A DNA stretch of 64,000 nucleotides. Source: Miltoncostaea oceani. Its GTDB lineage: Bacteria; Actinomycetota; Thermoleophilia; Miltoncostaeales; Miltoncostaeaceae. Location: contig NZ_CP064356.1 of the NCBI RefSeq assembly GCF_018141545.1, positions 248,001 through 312,000 on the forward strand, read 5' to 3'. Positions 55,487-63,560 of this stretch are shown piece after piece (the first letter of the stretch is position 1; each line of letters starts with the position of its first letter). The position numbers and the translations under genes were made by a program. The notes beneath the pieces are model-generated. The model did no database searches and had not been told where the DNA came from. It worked only from the letters and a program-made list of their open reading frames with translations.

Positions 55487-57884
55487 CCGCCTGGGGGGCC
55501 TTGTAGGGCTCCAGCGCCCGGGCGACGTGGCGGCGCAGGTCGCCCGCCAGGTCGTCGGGGGCGGGGACGTCCCCGGCCAGGACCACGAACGCGGCGGGCC
55601 GCATCAGGCCGTCGTCGCCCGGCAGGCCCACGACCGCCGCCTGCTCCACGGCGGGGTGGTCGAGGAGGCTCGCCTCCACCTCGGTCGGGCTGACCCACCG
55701 CGCGTCGACCTTGAAGAGGTCGTCGGAGCGCCCGAGGTGGCGGTAGACCCCGTCCTGCTCCTCCAGCACGTCGCCCATCCGCAGCCAGGGGCCGAAGACC
55801 AGCTCGCGGGTCTCGTCGGAGCGGCGCCAGTAGCCGGTGGTGTTGGAGGGGCTGCGGATCCAGAGGCGACCGGGGGCGCCCTCCGCGACGGGCCGGCCCT
55901 CGTCGTCGGCGAGGCGGATGTCGACGCCCGCGACGGCGCGGCCGAGGGTGCCGGGGGCGGCCTGCTCGCCCGGCCGTGTCGAGATGACCACGTTGGAGCA
56001 CTCGGAGCAGCCGAGCCCCTCGACGAGGTCGAGCCCGGCGACCTCCCGGAGGCGCGTCGCGACGGGCGGGGGCAGGCTGTCGCCCGACGACACCGCCAGG
56101 CGGACGGTGGCCAGGGACTCCGCGTCCGGATGCTTCTCGAGGAAGCGCGCGAGCTGCGCCCAGAAGGTCGGGACGGCGGTGAGCACCGTGACCTCGTGGC
56201 GCGCGACGGTCTCGAGCACGCCGCGGGGGGACGGGCGCGCCCCGGTCAGCACCGTCGCGGCCCCCCGCCCCAGCACCCGGAAGAAGCCGTTGCCGAAGCC
56301 GAGCGACGTGAAGAGGCGGGCCATCGAGTGGCAGCGGTCGCCGGGGCCGAGGCCGAGCACCTCGTCGGCGTAGGTCTCGATGCCGGTGCGCATGTCGCGG
56401 TGGGCGTGCATCGCGCCCTTCGGCCGGCCCGTCGACCCCGACGAGTAGATGAGGTAGCCGAGGTCCTCCGGGTGCACCGGTCGCAGGGGCGCGGGCGCGC
56501 CGGCCTCCAGCGCGTCGGGCGCCAGGAGGCGCGGTCCGTCCGGCAACTCCATGTCGCCGGCGCCGACGACCACGGCCGGCTCGCAGTCGGCCACGAGGTC
56601 CCCGAGCCGGGTCGCGTCGCCGGCGGGGTCGACCGGCACGGGCACGGCGCCCATCCGCGCGGCGCCGAGGAACGCGGCGAGCCACGGGCGGCCGTCGCGG
56701 AGCGCCACGATCACGCGGTCGCCGGGGCGGGCGCCCGCCGCGGCCAGCGCGCCGGCGGCCCGCGCCGACGCCTCCGAGAGCTCGCCGAACGTCCACGACC
56801 CCCCCTCGTCGACCGCGGCGAGGTCGTCGCCGCGCCCGTCCTCGACGTGCCGGTCCACGAGGAGGTGGGCGAGGTTGTCGGACGGCGCGAGGCCGGGGGC
56901 CGCGACCCGGACGGGGGCCGGGTCACGCGGCGCCGCGGGCGCGTCCGCGCCGCCGAGGGTCGCGGCGGCGAGGGCGTCGAGCGCCTCCGGCGGGGTGCGG
57001 GAGGGCAGCACGAGGACGGCGTCCGTGACCCCCTGCGCCGCGTGCGCGGCCAGCGCGTCGCGCACCTCCTCCGGCGTCCCGACGACACCCGTGCCGCGCA
57101 GCCACCGGATCAGCCCGGCGGGGGTGGTGCCGAGGGCGTCGGCCTCGGGCCGCAGCCACTCCTCGGCCTCGCGGCGCGACGGCATCGGCAGCACGTAGGT
57201 GTAGAGGGCGCACGCGAGCGGCGTCGCCCGGCCCGCCGCCCGGCGCGCCTCCTCGGCGGCGGCGTACCGCCGCCCGACCTCCTCGGCGCCGACGAACGCC
57301 GCGACGATCCCGTCGGCCTGCTCGCCGGCGAGGCGCAGCAGGCGCGGCCCGTGGGCGGCGAGCCAGATCGGCGGCCCGCCCTCCTGCACGGGCGGCGGCT
57401 GGTTCGGCGCCCCGTCGAGGACGTCGTCGACGTCGGCGCCCCCGGGGGAGTCGAACATCGCGCGCATCACCGCCAGCGCCCGGCGCACGCCGGCGGTGCG
57501 CTCACCGCGCGTGCCGAGTGGGAACCCGTAGGCGCCGTGCTCGGGGACGTCGGAGCCGGTCCCGAGCCCCACCACGACGCGACCCGACGAGATCACGTCG
57601 AGGATCGTCGCCATCTTCGCCGCGAGGGCCGGCGGCCGGTAGCTGGCCGACAGGACCACGGTCCCGAGGCGCACCCGCGACGTCAGCGCGGCCAGGGCCG
57701 CGAGGGTGGTGAGCGCGTCGAAGGCCGGCTCGTCCTTCGTGCGCCCGGGGGACTGGAGGTGGTCGTTGACCCAGACGCCGTCGAACCCGAGCCGCTCGGC
57801 CCGGAGGGCCCCGTCCCGCAGCGTCTCCCAGGTCGACCCGTACTGGGCCACCCGGACCCCGATCCTGGGGAGGTCGCCCGTCAT
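55416..57884 (-). CDS. Fusion: luciferase-like (F420-type) monooxygenase plus acyl-CoA ligase
   Basis: 822 residues, two enzymes in one chain. Residues 1 to about 320 form a luciferase-like TIM barrel: AERLGFDGVWVNDHLQSP, LGTVVLSASYRPPALAAKMA, GRVVVGLGTG and GTPEEVRDAL, the pattern of F420- or FMN-dependent members. Residues about 330-822 form an adenylating enzyme: YSSGSTGRPKG (480-490), SNTTGYWRRSDETREL, LGRSDDLFKVDARWVSPTEV and the final Lys in LPSGKVDRRAL. The ligase half resembles the benzoate-CoA ligase branch. Both halves have their key residues, and there is no stop or frame shift at the joint. It may activate an acid and oxidise the product, or the reverse; substrate unknown. Confidence 0.85.
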   Translation of the reverse strand: MTGDLPRIGVRVAQYGSTWETLRDGALRAERLGFDGVWVNDHLQSPGRTKDEPAFDALTTLAALAALTSRVRLGTVVLSASYRPPALAAKMATILDVISSGRVVVGLGTGSDVPEHGAYGFPLGTRGERTAGVRRALAVMRAMFDSPGGADVDDVLDGAPNQPPPVQEGGPPIWLAAHGPRLLRLAGEQADGIVAAFVGAEEVGRRYAAAEEARRAAGRATPLACALYTYVLPMPSRREAEEWLRPEADALGTTPAGLIRWLRGTGVVGTPEEVRDALAAHAAQGVTDAVLVLPSRTPPEALDALAAATLGGADAPAAPRDPAPVRVAAPGLAPSDNLAHLLVDRHVEDGRGDDLAAVDEGGSWTFGELSEASARAAGALAAAGARPGDRVIVALRDGRPWLAAFLGAARMGAVPVPVDPAGDATRLGDLVADCEPAVVVGAGDMELPDGPRLLAPDALEAGAPAPLRPVHPEDLGYLIYSSGSTGRPKGAMHAHRDMRTGIETYADEVLGLGPGDRCHSMARLFTSLGFGNGFFRVLGRGAATVLTGARPSPRGVLETVARHEVTVLTAVPTFWAQLARFLEKHPDAESLATVRLAVSSGDSLPPPVATRLREVAGLDLVEGLGCSECSNVVISTRPGEQAAPGTLGRAVAGVDIRLADDEGRPVAEGAPGRLWIRSPSNTTGYWRRSDETRELVFGPWLRMGDVLEEQDGVYRHLGRSDDLFKVDARWVSPTEVEASLLDHPAVEQAAVVGLPGDDGLMRPAAFVVLAGDVPAPDDLAGDLRRHVARALEPYKAPQAVTPLEELPRLPSGKVDRRALRSW

Positions 57885-57914
57885 GCCGCTACCGATGCCC
57901 GGCCGCGGGTGCGG

Positions 57915-58487
57915 CTAACCCGGTCCGAGGACGACGATCACATCCGCCGCCTCCGGCACCTCCGTCCCCAGTGACGTCCCGCCCGGCAGGGCGCGCACCG
58001 CGGCGATCTGGAGGTCGCGGGCGACGCGGCGGGCGGCGGGGCGCTGACCGGCGCGGAAGTAGACGACCGACGGACCCGACTGCCCGGGGGCGTTGCCGGT
58101 GGCGACGCCGACGTAGCCGAGGCTCTCCGCCTGGCCCGCCGTGCGCGCGGCGAGGCCGGCCTCGCCGGTGCCGTTCAGCACGCCGAGCGCGATGTCGGCC
58201 CGGTCGGGCGGCGGCTCGGGCGCCTCGGCGGCCGTGGTCGTGGGCGCCGTCCCCGTCGTGCCGGTCGTCGATCCGGGGGCGGTGGTGGCGCCGCCGCCGT
58301 CGGCGCTGCCGTCGTCCTCGGGCTGCGCCGGGGCGAGGACCGTCACCGGCCCGTCGTCGCCGCGCACCACCCACCCGCCGACGAAGCCGATCACCAGGCA
58401 CGACGCGACGAGCGCGACGGGGCGCACCCACGGACGCGGGCCGCCGGGCCCCTCGGGCGGGGCGGGCGTGACGGGCTCGGTGGTCAT
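57915..58487 (-). CDS. Membrane-anchored LytR_C-domain protein
   Basis: 190 residues. A cytosolic Pro-rich start, one helix (about 22-42, PVALVASCLVIGFVGGWVV), a Thr/Gly/Pro linker, then a C-terminal LytR_C domain: ALGVLNGTGEAGLAARTAGQ, SLGYVGVATGNAPGQSGPSV and VVYFRAGQRPAARRVARDL. The V-L-N-G-T-G-x-x-G-L-A motif marks this domain, found at the end of LytR-CpsA-Psr enzymes and alone in actinobacteria. It faces outward and probably binds cell-wall polymers. The LCP catalytic domain is absent. Confidence 0.8.
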   Translation of the reverse strand: MTTEPVTPAPPEGPGGPRPWVRPVALVASCLVIGFVGGWVVRGDDGPVTVLAPAQPEDDGSADGGGATTAPGSTTGTTGTAPTTTAAEAPEPPPDRADIALGVLNGTGEAGLAARTAGQAESLGYVGVATGNAPGQSGPSVVYFRAGQRPAARRVARDLQIAAVRALPGGTSLGTEVPEAADVIVVLGPG

Positions 58488-58713
58488 CGGGGGGACACCG
58501 CGGGCGATGCTACCGGCCGCCCCGGCCGTTACCGCATTTCCGCGTCGGCCGGGGGTGGTGATAGTGTCCGCCGCGGTCGCGCAACACGCGCAGCCGGGGG
58601 ACGGGCGACCAGGCCCCTCGCCCGGCGACACCACGAGCCACGCGGAACGCGACCGTGGAGACGCGCCGGAGCATCGGCCCGGCATGCTCCCGTGCCCAGG
58701 AGGTCGGCACGAG

Positions 58714-61266
58714 ATGCCCGACGGACCGCATCCCTCGACCGAAGAACGCGCCGCGACGTCGCCCGGCGAGGACCTCGCGCGGGCGCTCGCCGACCCGGCC
58801 GCCGCCTGGCCCGACGTCGTCCTGCGCGAGCACCAGGTCGAGGCGCTCGACGAGCTCGCGGGGCGCCTCACCCACGGTCAGACGCGCACCTGGGTGGACG
58901 CGCCCACCGGCTCCGGCAAGACGATCATGTTCCTCGCGCTCGCTGCCGCGCTCGGGGGCAGCACCCTGATCCTGGTGCCGCGGCGCAACCTCGCGGAGCA
59001 GACCGCCGCCGGCCTCGCCCGCCACTTCCCCTCGGTGCCGACCCACGCCGAGGGCCCCGACGCCGCCGGCCGGCCCGGCGTCGCGATCTGCACCTACCAG
59101 GCCGCGCTGCGCCACCAGGACCGGATGGACTGGGACGCGGTCGACCTCCTGATCTGCGACGAGGCCCACGCGACCCTCGGGGCGCAGACGCGGAAGCTCC
59201 TCGACCGCGCCGTCAACGCCGTCGTCGTCGGCTTCACCGCGACGGGCGCCACCACGACGGGCCACGTCGAGCAGGTCTTCGGACCGGTCGCGGCGACGCT
59301 CGACCGCATGTCGGCCATCGAGCGGGGCATCCTCTGCCCGCTGCGCTCCCTGCGGGTCGAGCGGGCCGTCGACCTCTCCGACGTCGCGCGGGTGCGCGGC
59401 GACTTCGACCAGGCCAGCCTCGGTCGCGCCCTCGACAAGGCGAAGTGGCACCGGGCCTGCGCGGAGGTGTGGGTCGAGCACTTCCAGCCCCTCCGCCTCG
59501 CCGGGGTCGCCTACACCGCCACCGTCGCCCAGGCCCACGCGCTGGCCGAGGAGATGACGACCCGCGGGGTGCGCGCGGCGGCCGTCTCGGGGCAGACGCC
59601 CCCGCGGGAGCTGCAGCGCGTGCTGTTCGACTTCGCGTCCGAGCGGATCGACGTGCTCTGCAACGCCGACCTGCTGACCGAGGGCTGGGACGAGACCCGC
59701 GCCGCCGTCGTGATGCACCTCGCGCCCACCACGTCGGAGCGGGTCTTCGTGCAGCGCCTCGGGCGCGTCATGCGACCCGCGCCCGACAAGGAGGCGGTCT
59801 CCGTCGAGTTCCTCCCCGCGGGGGAGCAGATGGGCGTGCAGACGAGCCACGAGATCTTCGGGCTCGGCTGGTACAAGCCGCTCGGCCGCGTCGCCGGCCC
59901 GCCGGAGGGCGGTGAGCGCGGCAAGTTGGCGAAGGCCGCGGCGATCCTCTCCGAGCGCGAGGGCGAGGCCGCGAAGCTGGTCAACCCGGCCGCCGCACCC
60001 GGCCTGATCGCGGCGGGGCTGGCGGACGGCGGCTGGCGCGAGGCCGACCCCGGCCTGCTCCCCGTGAACCTGATGGAGGAGTGGGTCCAGGCGGCGAGCG
60101 CCGACGTGACCGTCGACGAGCTGATCGAGCGGGTCACGACGGGCGTCGACCCCCTCGCCGCGGTGCCCTGGTGGGCGCTCTCCGGCCTCGTCGCGCGGCG
60201 CCTCTACGACGGGGCCGACCAGCCGCTCTGGCGGGCGTGGGCGACGGCGCTGCTGGTGCAGCCCGAGCTGCGGCGGGCGTTGCCCGACGACGTGCCCCGC
60301 CGGGTGCTCGACCGCCTGCGCATGACGGCGCGGGAGCGGCTGCGGGCGTTGTGGTGGCACGCCGACCAGGCCGACACGTGGGACCGCCTCGCGACCCTCG
60401 AGCAGCTCGGCCGCTCCAGCGACCGCCGCCGCCGCTGGTCGGCCCTCGACGAGGCGTCGGTGTGGGCGCCGGGCTGGGCGTGGGACGTGTCGCGGGTGCT
60501 CGCCGACGGCACCCGCCCCGGCCGGAACCAGGAGGCCGCGCGCATCGCCGCCTGGGAGGCCCACCACCTCATCTCGAACGGCGGGGAGCTGGCCCTCATC
60601 GGCATCTGGCTGCGGGCCGCGGGCGAGCCGCCCCCCGAGCCGGTGGCGCCCCCCGAGGACGCCCCCCTGCGCCTCGGCCAGGCGGCCCGCCTGCTGGTGG
60701 TGCTCGGCCCGGGGGACGTCCCCGCCCGCAGCGAGCACCTGCGCCTCGCCGGCCGGGCGGCGGGCGCCGTCGGCGGGTGGGCGGAGCTGCGCGGGTACCT
60801 CGACGCCCTCGACATGACGAGCCCCGACGCCCGCCGCGCCATCCGCGCCGCCGTCGGCGCGGTGCAGCCGAAGGCGCTGCTGTCGCGTCGCGCCTGGAAC
60901 GCGCTGCGGTCGCGGCTGCCGCGGCTGCCCGAGCCGGAGGCCGTCGGCATCGGCGAGCCGCGCAAGGGCAAGGGCGGTGGCACGCCCGCCGCCGAGGGCG
61001 ACCCCGCCGCGCCCGCCCGCCCGCGCCGTCGCCGCCGCCGCCGGCTGCGCACCGCCGAGGGCGGCGCCGAGGCGCCCGCCGCCCCCGCCGAGGGGCAACC
61101 CCAGCGCCGCGACACGCCCACCCCGGCGCCCTCGGGCGACGGCGGCCCCGCCGAGGGGGCGCCGGCCGCCCGCCGCCGTCGGCGCCGCCGGCGCAAGCCG
61201 CGCACGGGCGGCGGCGGTGGCGAGGGCGGTCCGCCCGCGGCCGGTGGCGGGGCCGGCGAGGGATGA
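58714..61266 (+). CDS. SF2 (DEAH) helicase with a long C-terminal domain and Arg-rich tail
   Basis: 850 residues. Helicase motifs: I, DAPTGSGKT (62-70); II, CDEAHATLG (from 148); III, VGFTATGATT; V, VLCNADLLTEGWDETRAAVV; VI, VQRLGRVMRPAPDKEAV. Residues about 400-750 form a helical domain of unknown type (MTARERLRALWWHADQADTW). The last 95 residues alternate Arg clusters ([24 protein letters not shown]) with Gly/Ala/Pro-rich runs, a nucleic-acid-binding tail. AGGAGG lies 10 nt before the ATG; an in-frame ATG 30 nt earlier is the alternative. It is coupled by ATGA to a small helical protein. The role is not known; DNA repair, RNA work or defence are all possible. Confidence 0.8.
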   Translation: MPDGPHPSTEERAATSPGEDLARALADPAAAWPDVVLREHQVEALDELAGRLTHGQTRTWVDAPTGSGKTIMFLALAAALGGSTLILVPRRNLAEQTAAGLARHFPSVPTHAEGPDAAGRPGVAICTYQAALRHQDRMDWDAVDLLICDEAHATLGAQTRKLLDRAVNAVVVGFTATGATTTGHVEQVFGPVAATLDRMSAIERGILCPLRSLRVERAVDLSDVARVRGDFDQASLGRALDKAKWHRACAEVWVEHFQPLRLAGVAYTATVAQAHALAEEMTTRGVRAAAVSGQTPPRELQRVLFDFASERIDVLCNADLLTEGWDETRAAVVMHLAPTTSERVFVQRLGRVMRPAPDKEAVSVEFLPAGEQMGVQTSHEIFGLGWYKPLGRVAGPPEGGERGKLAKAAAILSEREGEAAKLVNPAAAPGLIAAGLADGGWREADPGLLPVNLMEEWVQAASADVTVDELIERVTTGVDPLAAVPWWALSGLVARRLYDGADQPLWRAWATALLVQPELRRALPDDVPRRVLDRLRMTARERLRALWWHADQADTWDRLATLEQLGRSSDRRRRWSALDEASVWAPGWAWDVSRVLADGTRPGRNQEAARIAAWEAHHLISNGGELALIGIWLRAAGEPPPEPVAPPEDAPLRLGQAARLLVVLGPGDVPARSEHLRLAGRAAGAVGGWAELRGYLDALDMTSPDARRAIRAAVGAVQPKALLSRRAWNALRSRLPRLPEPEAVGIGEPRKGKGGGTPAAEGDPAAPARPRRRRRRRLRTAEGGAEAPAAPAEGQPQRRDTPTPAPSGDGGPAEGAPAARRRRRRRRKPRTGGGGGEGGPPAAGGGAGEG

Positions 61267-61526
61267 GCACGGTGCGTGGCGACCGCTCGGAGGCCGTGGC
61301 CGACGAGCTCTGGCAGCGCGTCCGCACGATGGCGGCGCGCGTCGCCATGCTCGAGGCCTCCGAGGCGCTCGGCGAGCTCGACGAGGAGGGCCAGGGCCGC
61401 CTCGCCGTGCTGCGGATGCGCTGCACCCGCGCCGCGGAGCGCGCGCGGATGGCCGACGACCTCGCCGACCAGGTGCGCGACGTCCGCCGCGCCCGGGACC
61501 GTGACGGTGCGCCCCCGGTCCGTTAG
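61263..61526 (+). CDS. Small helical partner protein of the helicase
   Basis: 87 residues, almost all charged helix: ADELWQRVRTMAARVAMLEA, then LRMRCTRAAERARMADDLAD and QVRDVRRARDRD. Heptad-like spacing of Leu, Val, Met and Ala suggests a two-helix coiled coil. The start overlaps the helicase stop (ATGA), so it is made together with the helicase and may bind its tail or control it. No known family. Confidence 0.6.
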   Translation: MSTVRGDRSEAVADELWQRVRTMAARVAMLEASEALGELDEEGQGRLAVLRMRCTRAAERARMADDLADQVRDVRRARDRDGAPPVR

Positions 61527-61559
61527 GACGGACCTAACCTGGCCTTCACGCGGGCCCGG

Positions 61560-61565
61560 TACAAC
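61560..61565 (+). promoter_or_regulatory. Probable -10 box of the protease-MoxR-DUF58 operon
   Basis: TACAAC, 7 nt before GTG 61573. No ribosome site precedes the GTG. Confidence 0.4.
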
Positions 61566-61572
61566 CTGACCC

Positions 61573-62511
61573 GTGAGCGAGAGCCTCCCACCACTCGAGC
61601 GCCGGACGCGGCCGGAGGGCCTGCCCTCCCTGCCGCCCCGCGACCCCTCGGGTGACGGTCTCCCGCCGCTCCCGCCGTCCGCGACCCGCCCCGGTCCCGG
61701 ACTGCCCCCGATCGGGGCGACGCCCCATGGCTCGCCCCCGCCCCCGCCCCCCCCGCCGCCGGGCGGCGCCCGTCGCCTGCGGTCCGTCCCACGGTCGGCC
61801 GCCCTCGTGGCGGTCGCGATCGTCGCCGCCGGCGCCGCGGGGGGCCTCACCGCCTGGAGCCTCGACGACGACCCGGCGCCCGCGCCGGTCGCCACCACGC
61901 CGGTGACGGCGACGCCCACCGGCGTCCCGTCCCCCGCGGCGGAGGAGGACCTCGCCGACGCCGTCGCGCGGGTGTCGCCGACGGTGGTTCAGGTGCGCAC
62001 CGAGAGCGGCCAGGGCAGCGGCGTGATCCTCGAGCCGTCGGGGCTCATCGTGACGAACGACCACGTCATCCAGGGGGCGTCGCGGGTGGTCGTCATCACC
62101 CAGGACGAGCGCCGCATCGGCGCCGACGTGGTCAGCACCGACTCGCGTCAGGACCTCGCCGTCCTGCGTCCCGAGCAGGACGCGGGACGCGGGGCCGAGC
62201 TGGTCGACGCACCGGACGGGGGCCTGCGCCAGGGGGATCGGGTCTTCGCCATCGGGAGCCCCTTCGGGTTGCAGAACACGGTGACTGCAGGAGTGGTCAG
62301 CGCCGTGGGACGCACGAACCCGGAGGGGGTCCCGATGATCCAGATCGACGCCCCCATCAACCCCGGCAACTCGGGGGGCGGCCTCTTCGACCTCGAGGGC
62401 CGGCTGGTGGGCATCCCCACCTCGATCCTCGGCCCCATCCCCGGCAACGTCGGGATCGGCTTCGCCGTCCCCGCGTCGCGTGTCCGCGCGCTGCTCGACG
62501 GGGCCCCGTGA
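61573..62511 (+). CDS. Membrane-anchored S1C (HtrA/Deg-type) protease without PDZ
   Basis: 312 residues. A cytosolic Pro-rich arm of about 70 residues, one helix (73-95), a Thr/Pro linker, then a trypsin-like domain with His164 in LIVTNDHVIQG, Asp194 in RQDLAVLRP and Ser267 in NPGNSGGGLF. The chain ends right after the protease fold (GFAVPASRVRALLDGAP), so the PDZ domain of typical HtrA is missing. The catalytic part faces outward and should degrade or trim damaged envelope proteins. It is coupled to moxR by GTGA. Confidence 0.9.
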   Translation: MSESLPPLERRTRPEGLPSLPPRDPSGDGLPPLPPSATRPGPGLPPIGATPHGSPPPPPPPPPGGARRLRSVPRSAALVAVAIVAAGAAGGLTAWSLDDDPAPAPVATTPVTATPTGVPSPAAEEDLADAVARVSPTVVQVRTESGQGSGVILEPSGLIVTNDHVIQGASRVVVITQDERRIGADVVSTDSRQDLAVLRPEQDAGRGAELVDAPDGGLRQGDRVFAIGSPFGLQNTVTAGVVSAVGRTNPEGVPMIQIDAPINPGNSGGGLFDLEGRLVGIPTSILGPIPGNVGIGFAVPASRVRALLDGAP

Positions 62512-63560
62512 CCACCACCGCAGGAGGACCCGACCGCATGGACGACCGCCCCGAGCCCACCCTCGTGCCGGCGAGCGGGGCGTCGCCCCGCGAGCGCATG
62601 GAGGCCGTGCTCTACGAGCTGCGGCGCGTCGTGGTGGGGCAGGACCGCCTGCTCGACCGCGTCCTCGTGTCGCTGCTCTCCCGCGGGCACGTCCTGCTCG
62701 AGGGCGTCCCCGGCCTCGCGAAGACGCTGACGCTGGAGACCGTCGCCCGCGTCTGCGGCGGGCACTTCTCGCGCATCCAGTTCACCCCCGACCTCGTCCC
62801 CTCCGACGTCGTCGGCGGCCAGGTCCTCGACCGCGACGGTGGCTTCTCGACCCGCCTCGGTCCCGTCTTCGCGAACTTCGTGCTCGCCGACGAGATCAAC
62901 CGCGCGCCCGCGAAGGTGCAGTCGGCGCTGCTCGAGGTGATGGCCGAGGGCCACGCGTCGATCGCCGGCGAGACGCACCCCACCCCGCGCCCGTTCTTCG
63001 TGCTCGCCACCCAGAACCCGATCGAGAGCGAGGGCGTCTACCCCCTCCCGGAGGCCCAGGTCGACCGGTTCGCGATGAAGCTGGTCGTCGGGTACCCGTC
63101 CGTCGCCGACGAGGAGGAGATCGTGCGCCGCATGGCCTCCGACCCGCCCCAGCCGCGGCAGCTCCTCGACCCCGCCCAGATCATCGAGCTGCAGGAGGCC
63201 GCCGACACGGTCTTCGTGGACCACCGCGTCCGCGCCTACGCGGTGCGCCTCGTCAACGCGACCCGCACCCCGTCGGCGGAGGGCCTCGCCCACCTGGAGC
63301 CGTACCTCGACCTCGGCGGCTCGCCGCGTGCGTCGCTGGCGCTGATCCGCGGCGGCCGGGCGCTCGCCGTGATGCGCGGGCGCACGTACGTCATGCCCGA
63401 GGACGTCCACAGCCTGTTCCACGACGTGCTGCGCCACCGCATCGTGCTCTCCTACGAGGCGCTCGCCGCGGACGTGCGCCCCGACCAGGTGCTCGACGCG
63501 ATCATCGACGCCATCCCGCAGCCCGACGTGGAGCTCGGAAGTGGCCGCTCCGCCGGCTAG
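62508..63560 (+). CDS. moxR: MoxR-family AAA+ ATPase
   Basis: 350 residues from GTG 62508, which overlaps the protease stop; ATG 62538, ten codons on, has AGGAGG before it and is the alternative start. Walker A region LLEGVPGLAKTLTLETVAR, Walker B FVLADEINRAPAKVQSALLE, sensor 1 FFVLATQNPIESEGVYPLPE, and arginine finger in AQVDRFAMKLVVGYP. MoxR ATPases act with DUF58/VWA proteins as chaperones that insert metals or assemble complexes. The next gene encodes a DUF58 protein and overlaps by 20 bp. Confidence 0.92.
   Translation: MTTTAGGPDRMDDRPEPTLVPASGASPRERMEAVLYELRRVVVGQDRLLDRVLVSLLSRGHVLLEGVPGLAKTLTLETVARVCGGHFSRIQFTPDLVPSDVVGGQVLDRDGGFSTRLGPVFANFVLADEINRAPAKVQSALLEVMAEGHASIAGETHPTPRPFFVLATQNPIESEGVYPLPEAQVDRFAMKLVVGYPSVADEEEIVRRMASDPPQPRQLLDPAQIIELQEAADTVFVDHRVRAYAVRLVNATRTPSAEGLAHLEPYLDLGGSPRASLALIRGGRALAVMRGRTYVMPEDVHSLFHDVLRHRIVLSYEALAADVRPDQVLDAIIDAIPQPDVELGSGRSAG

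Noticed and set aside
55527-57974. 815-codon plus-strand frame opposite the monooxygenase-ligase fusion
   Set aside because: Low-complexity His/Arg/Gly product; the opposite strand encodes two intact enzymes.
58510-61098. 862-codon minus-strand frame opposite the helicase
   Set aside because: No domain; the helicase motifs on the plus strand are unambiguous.
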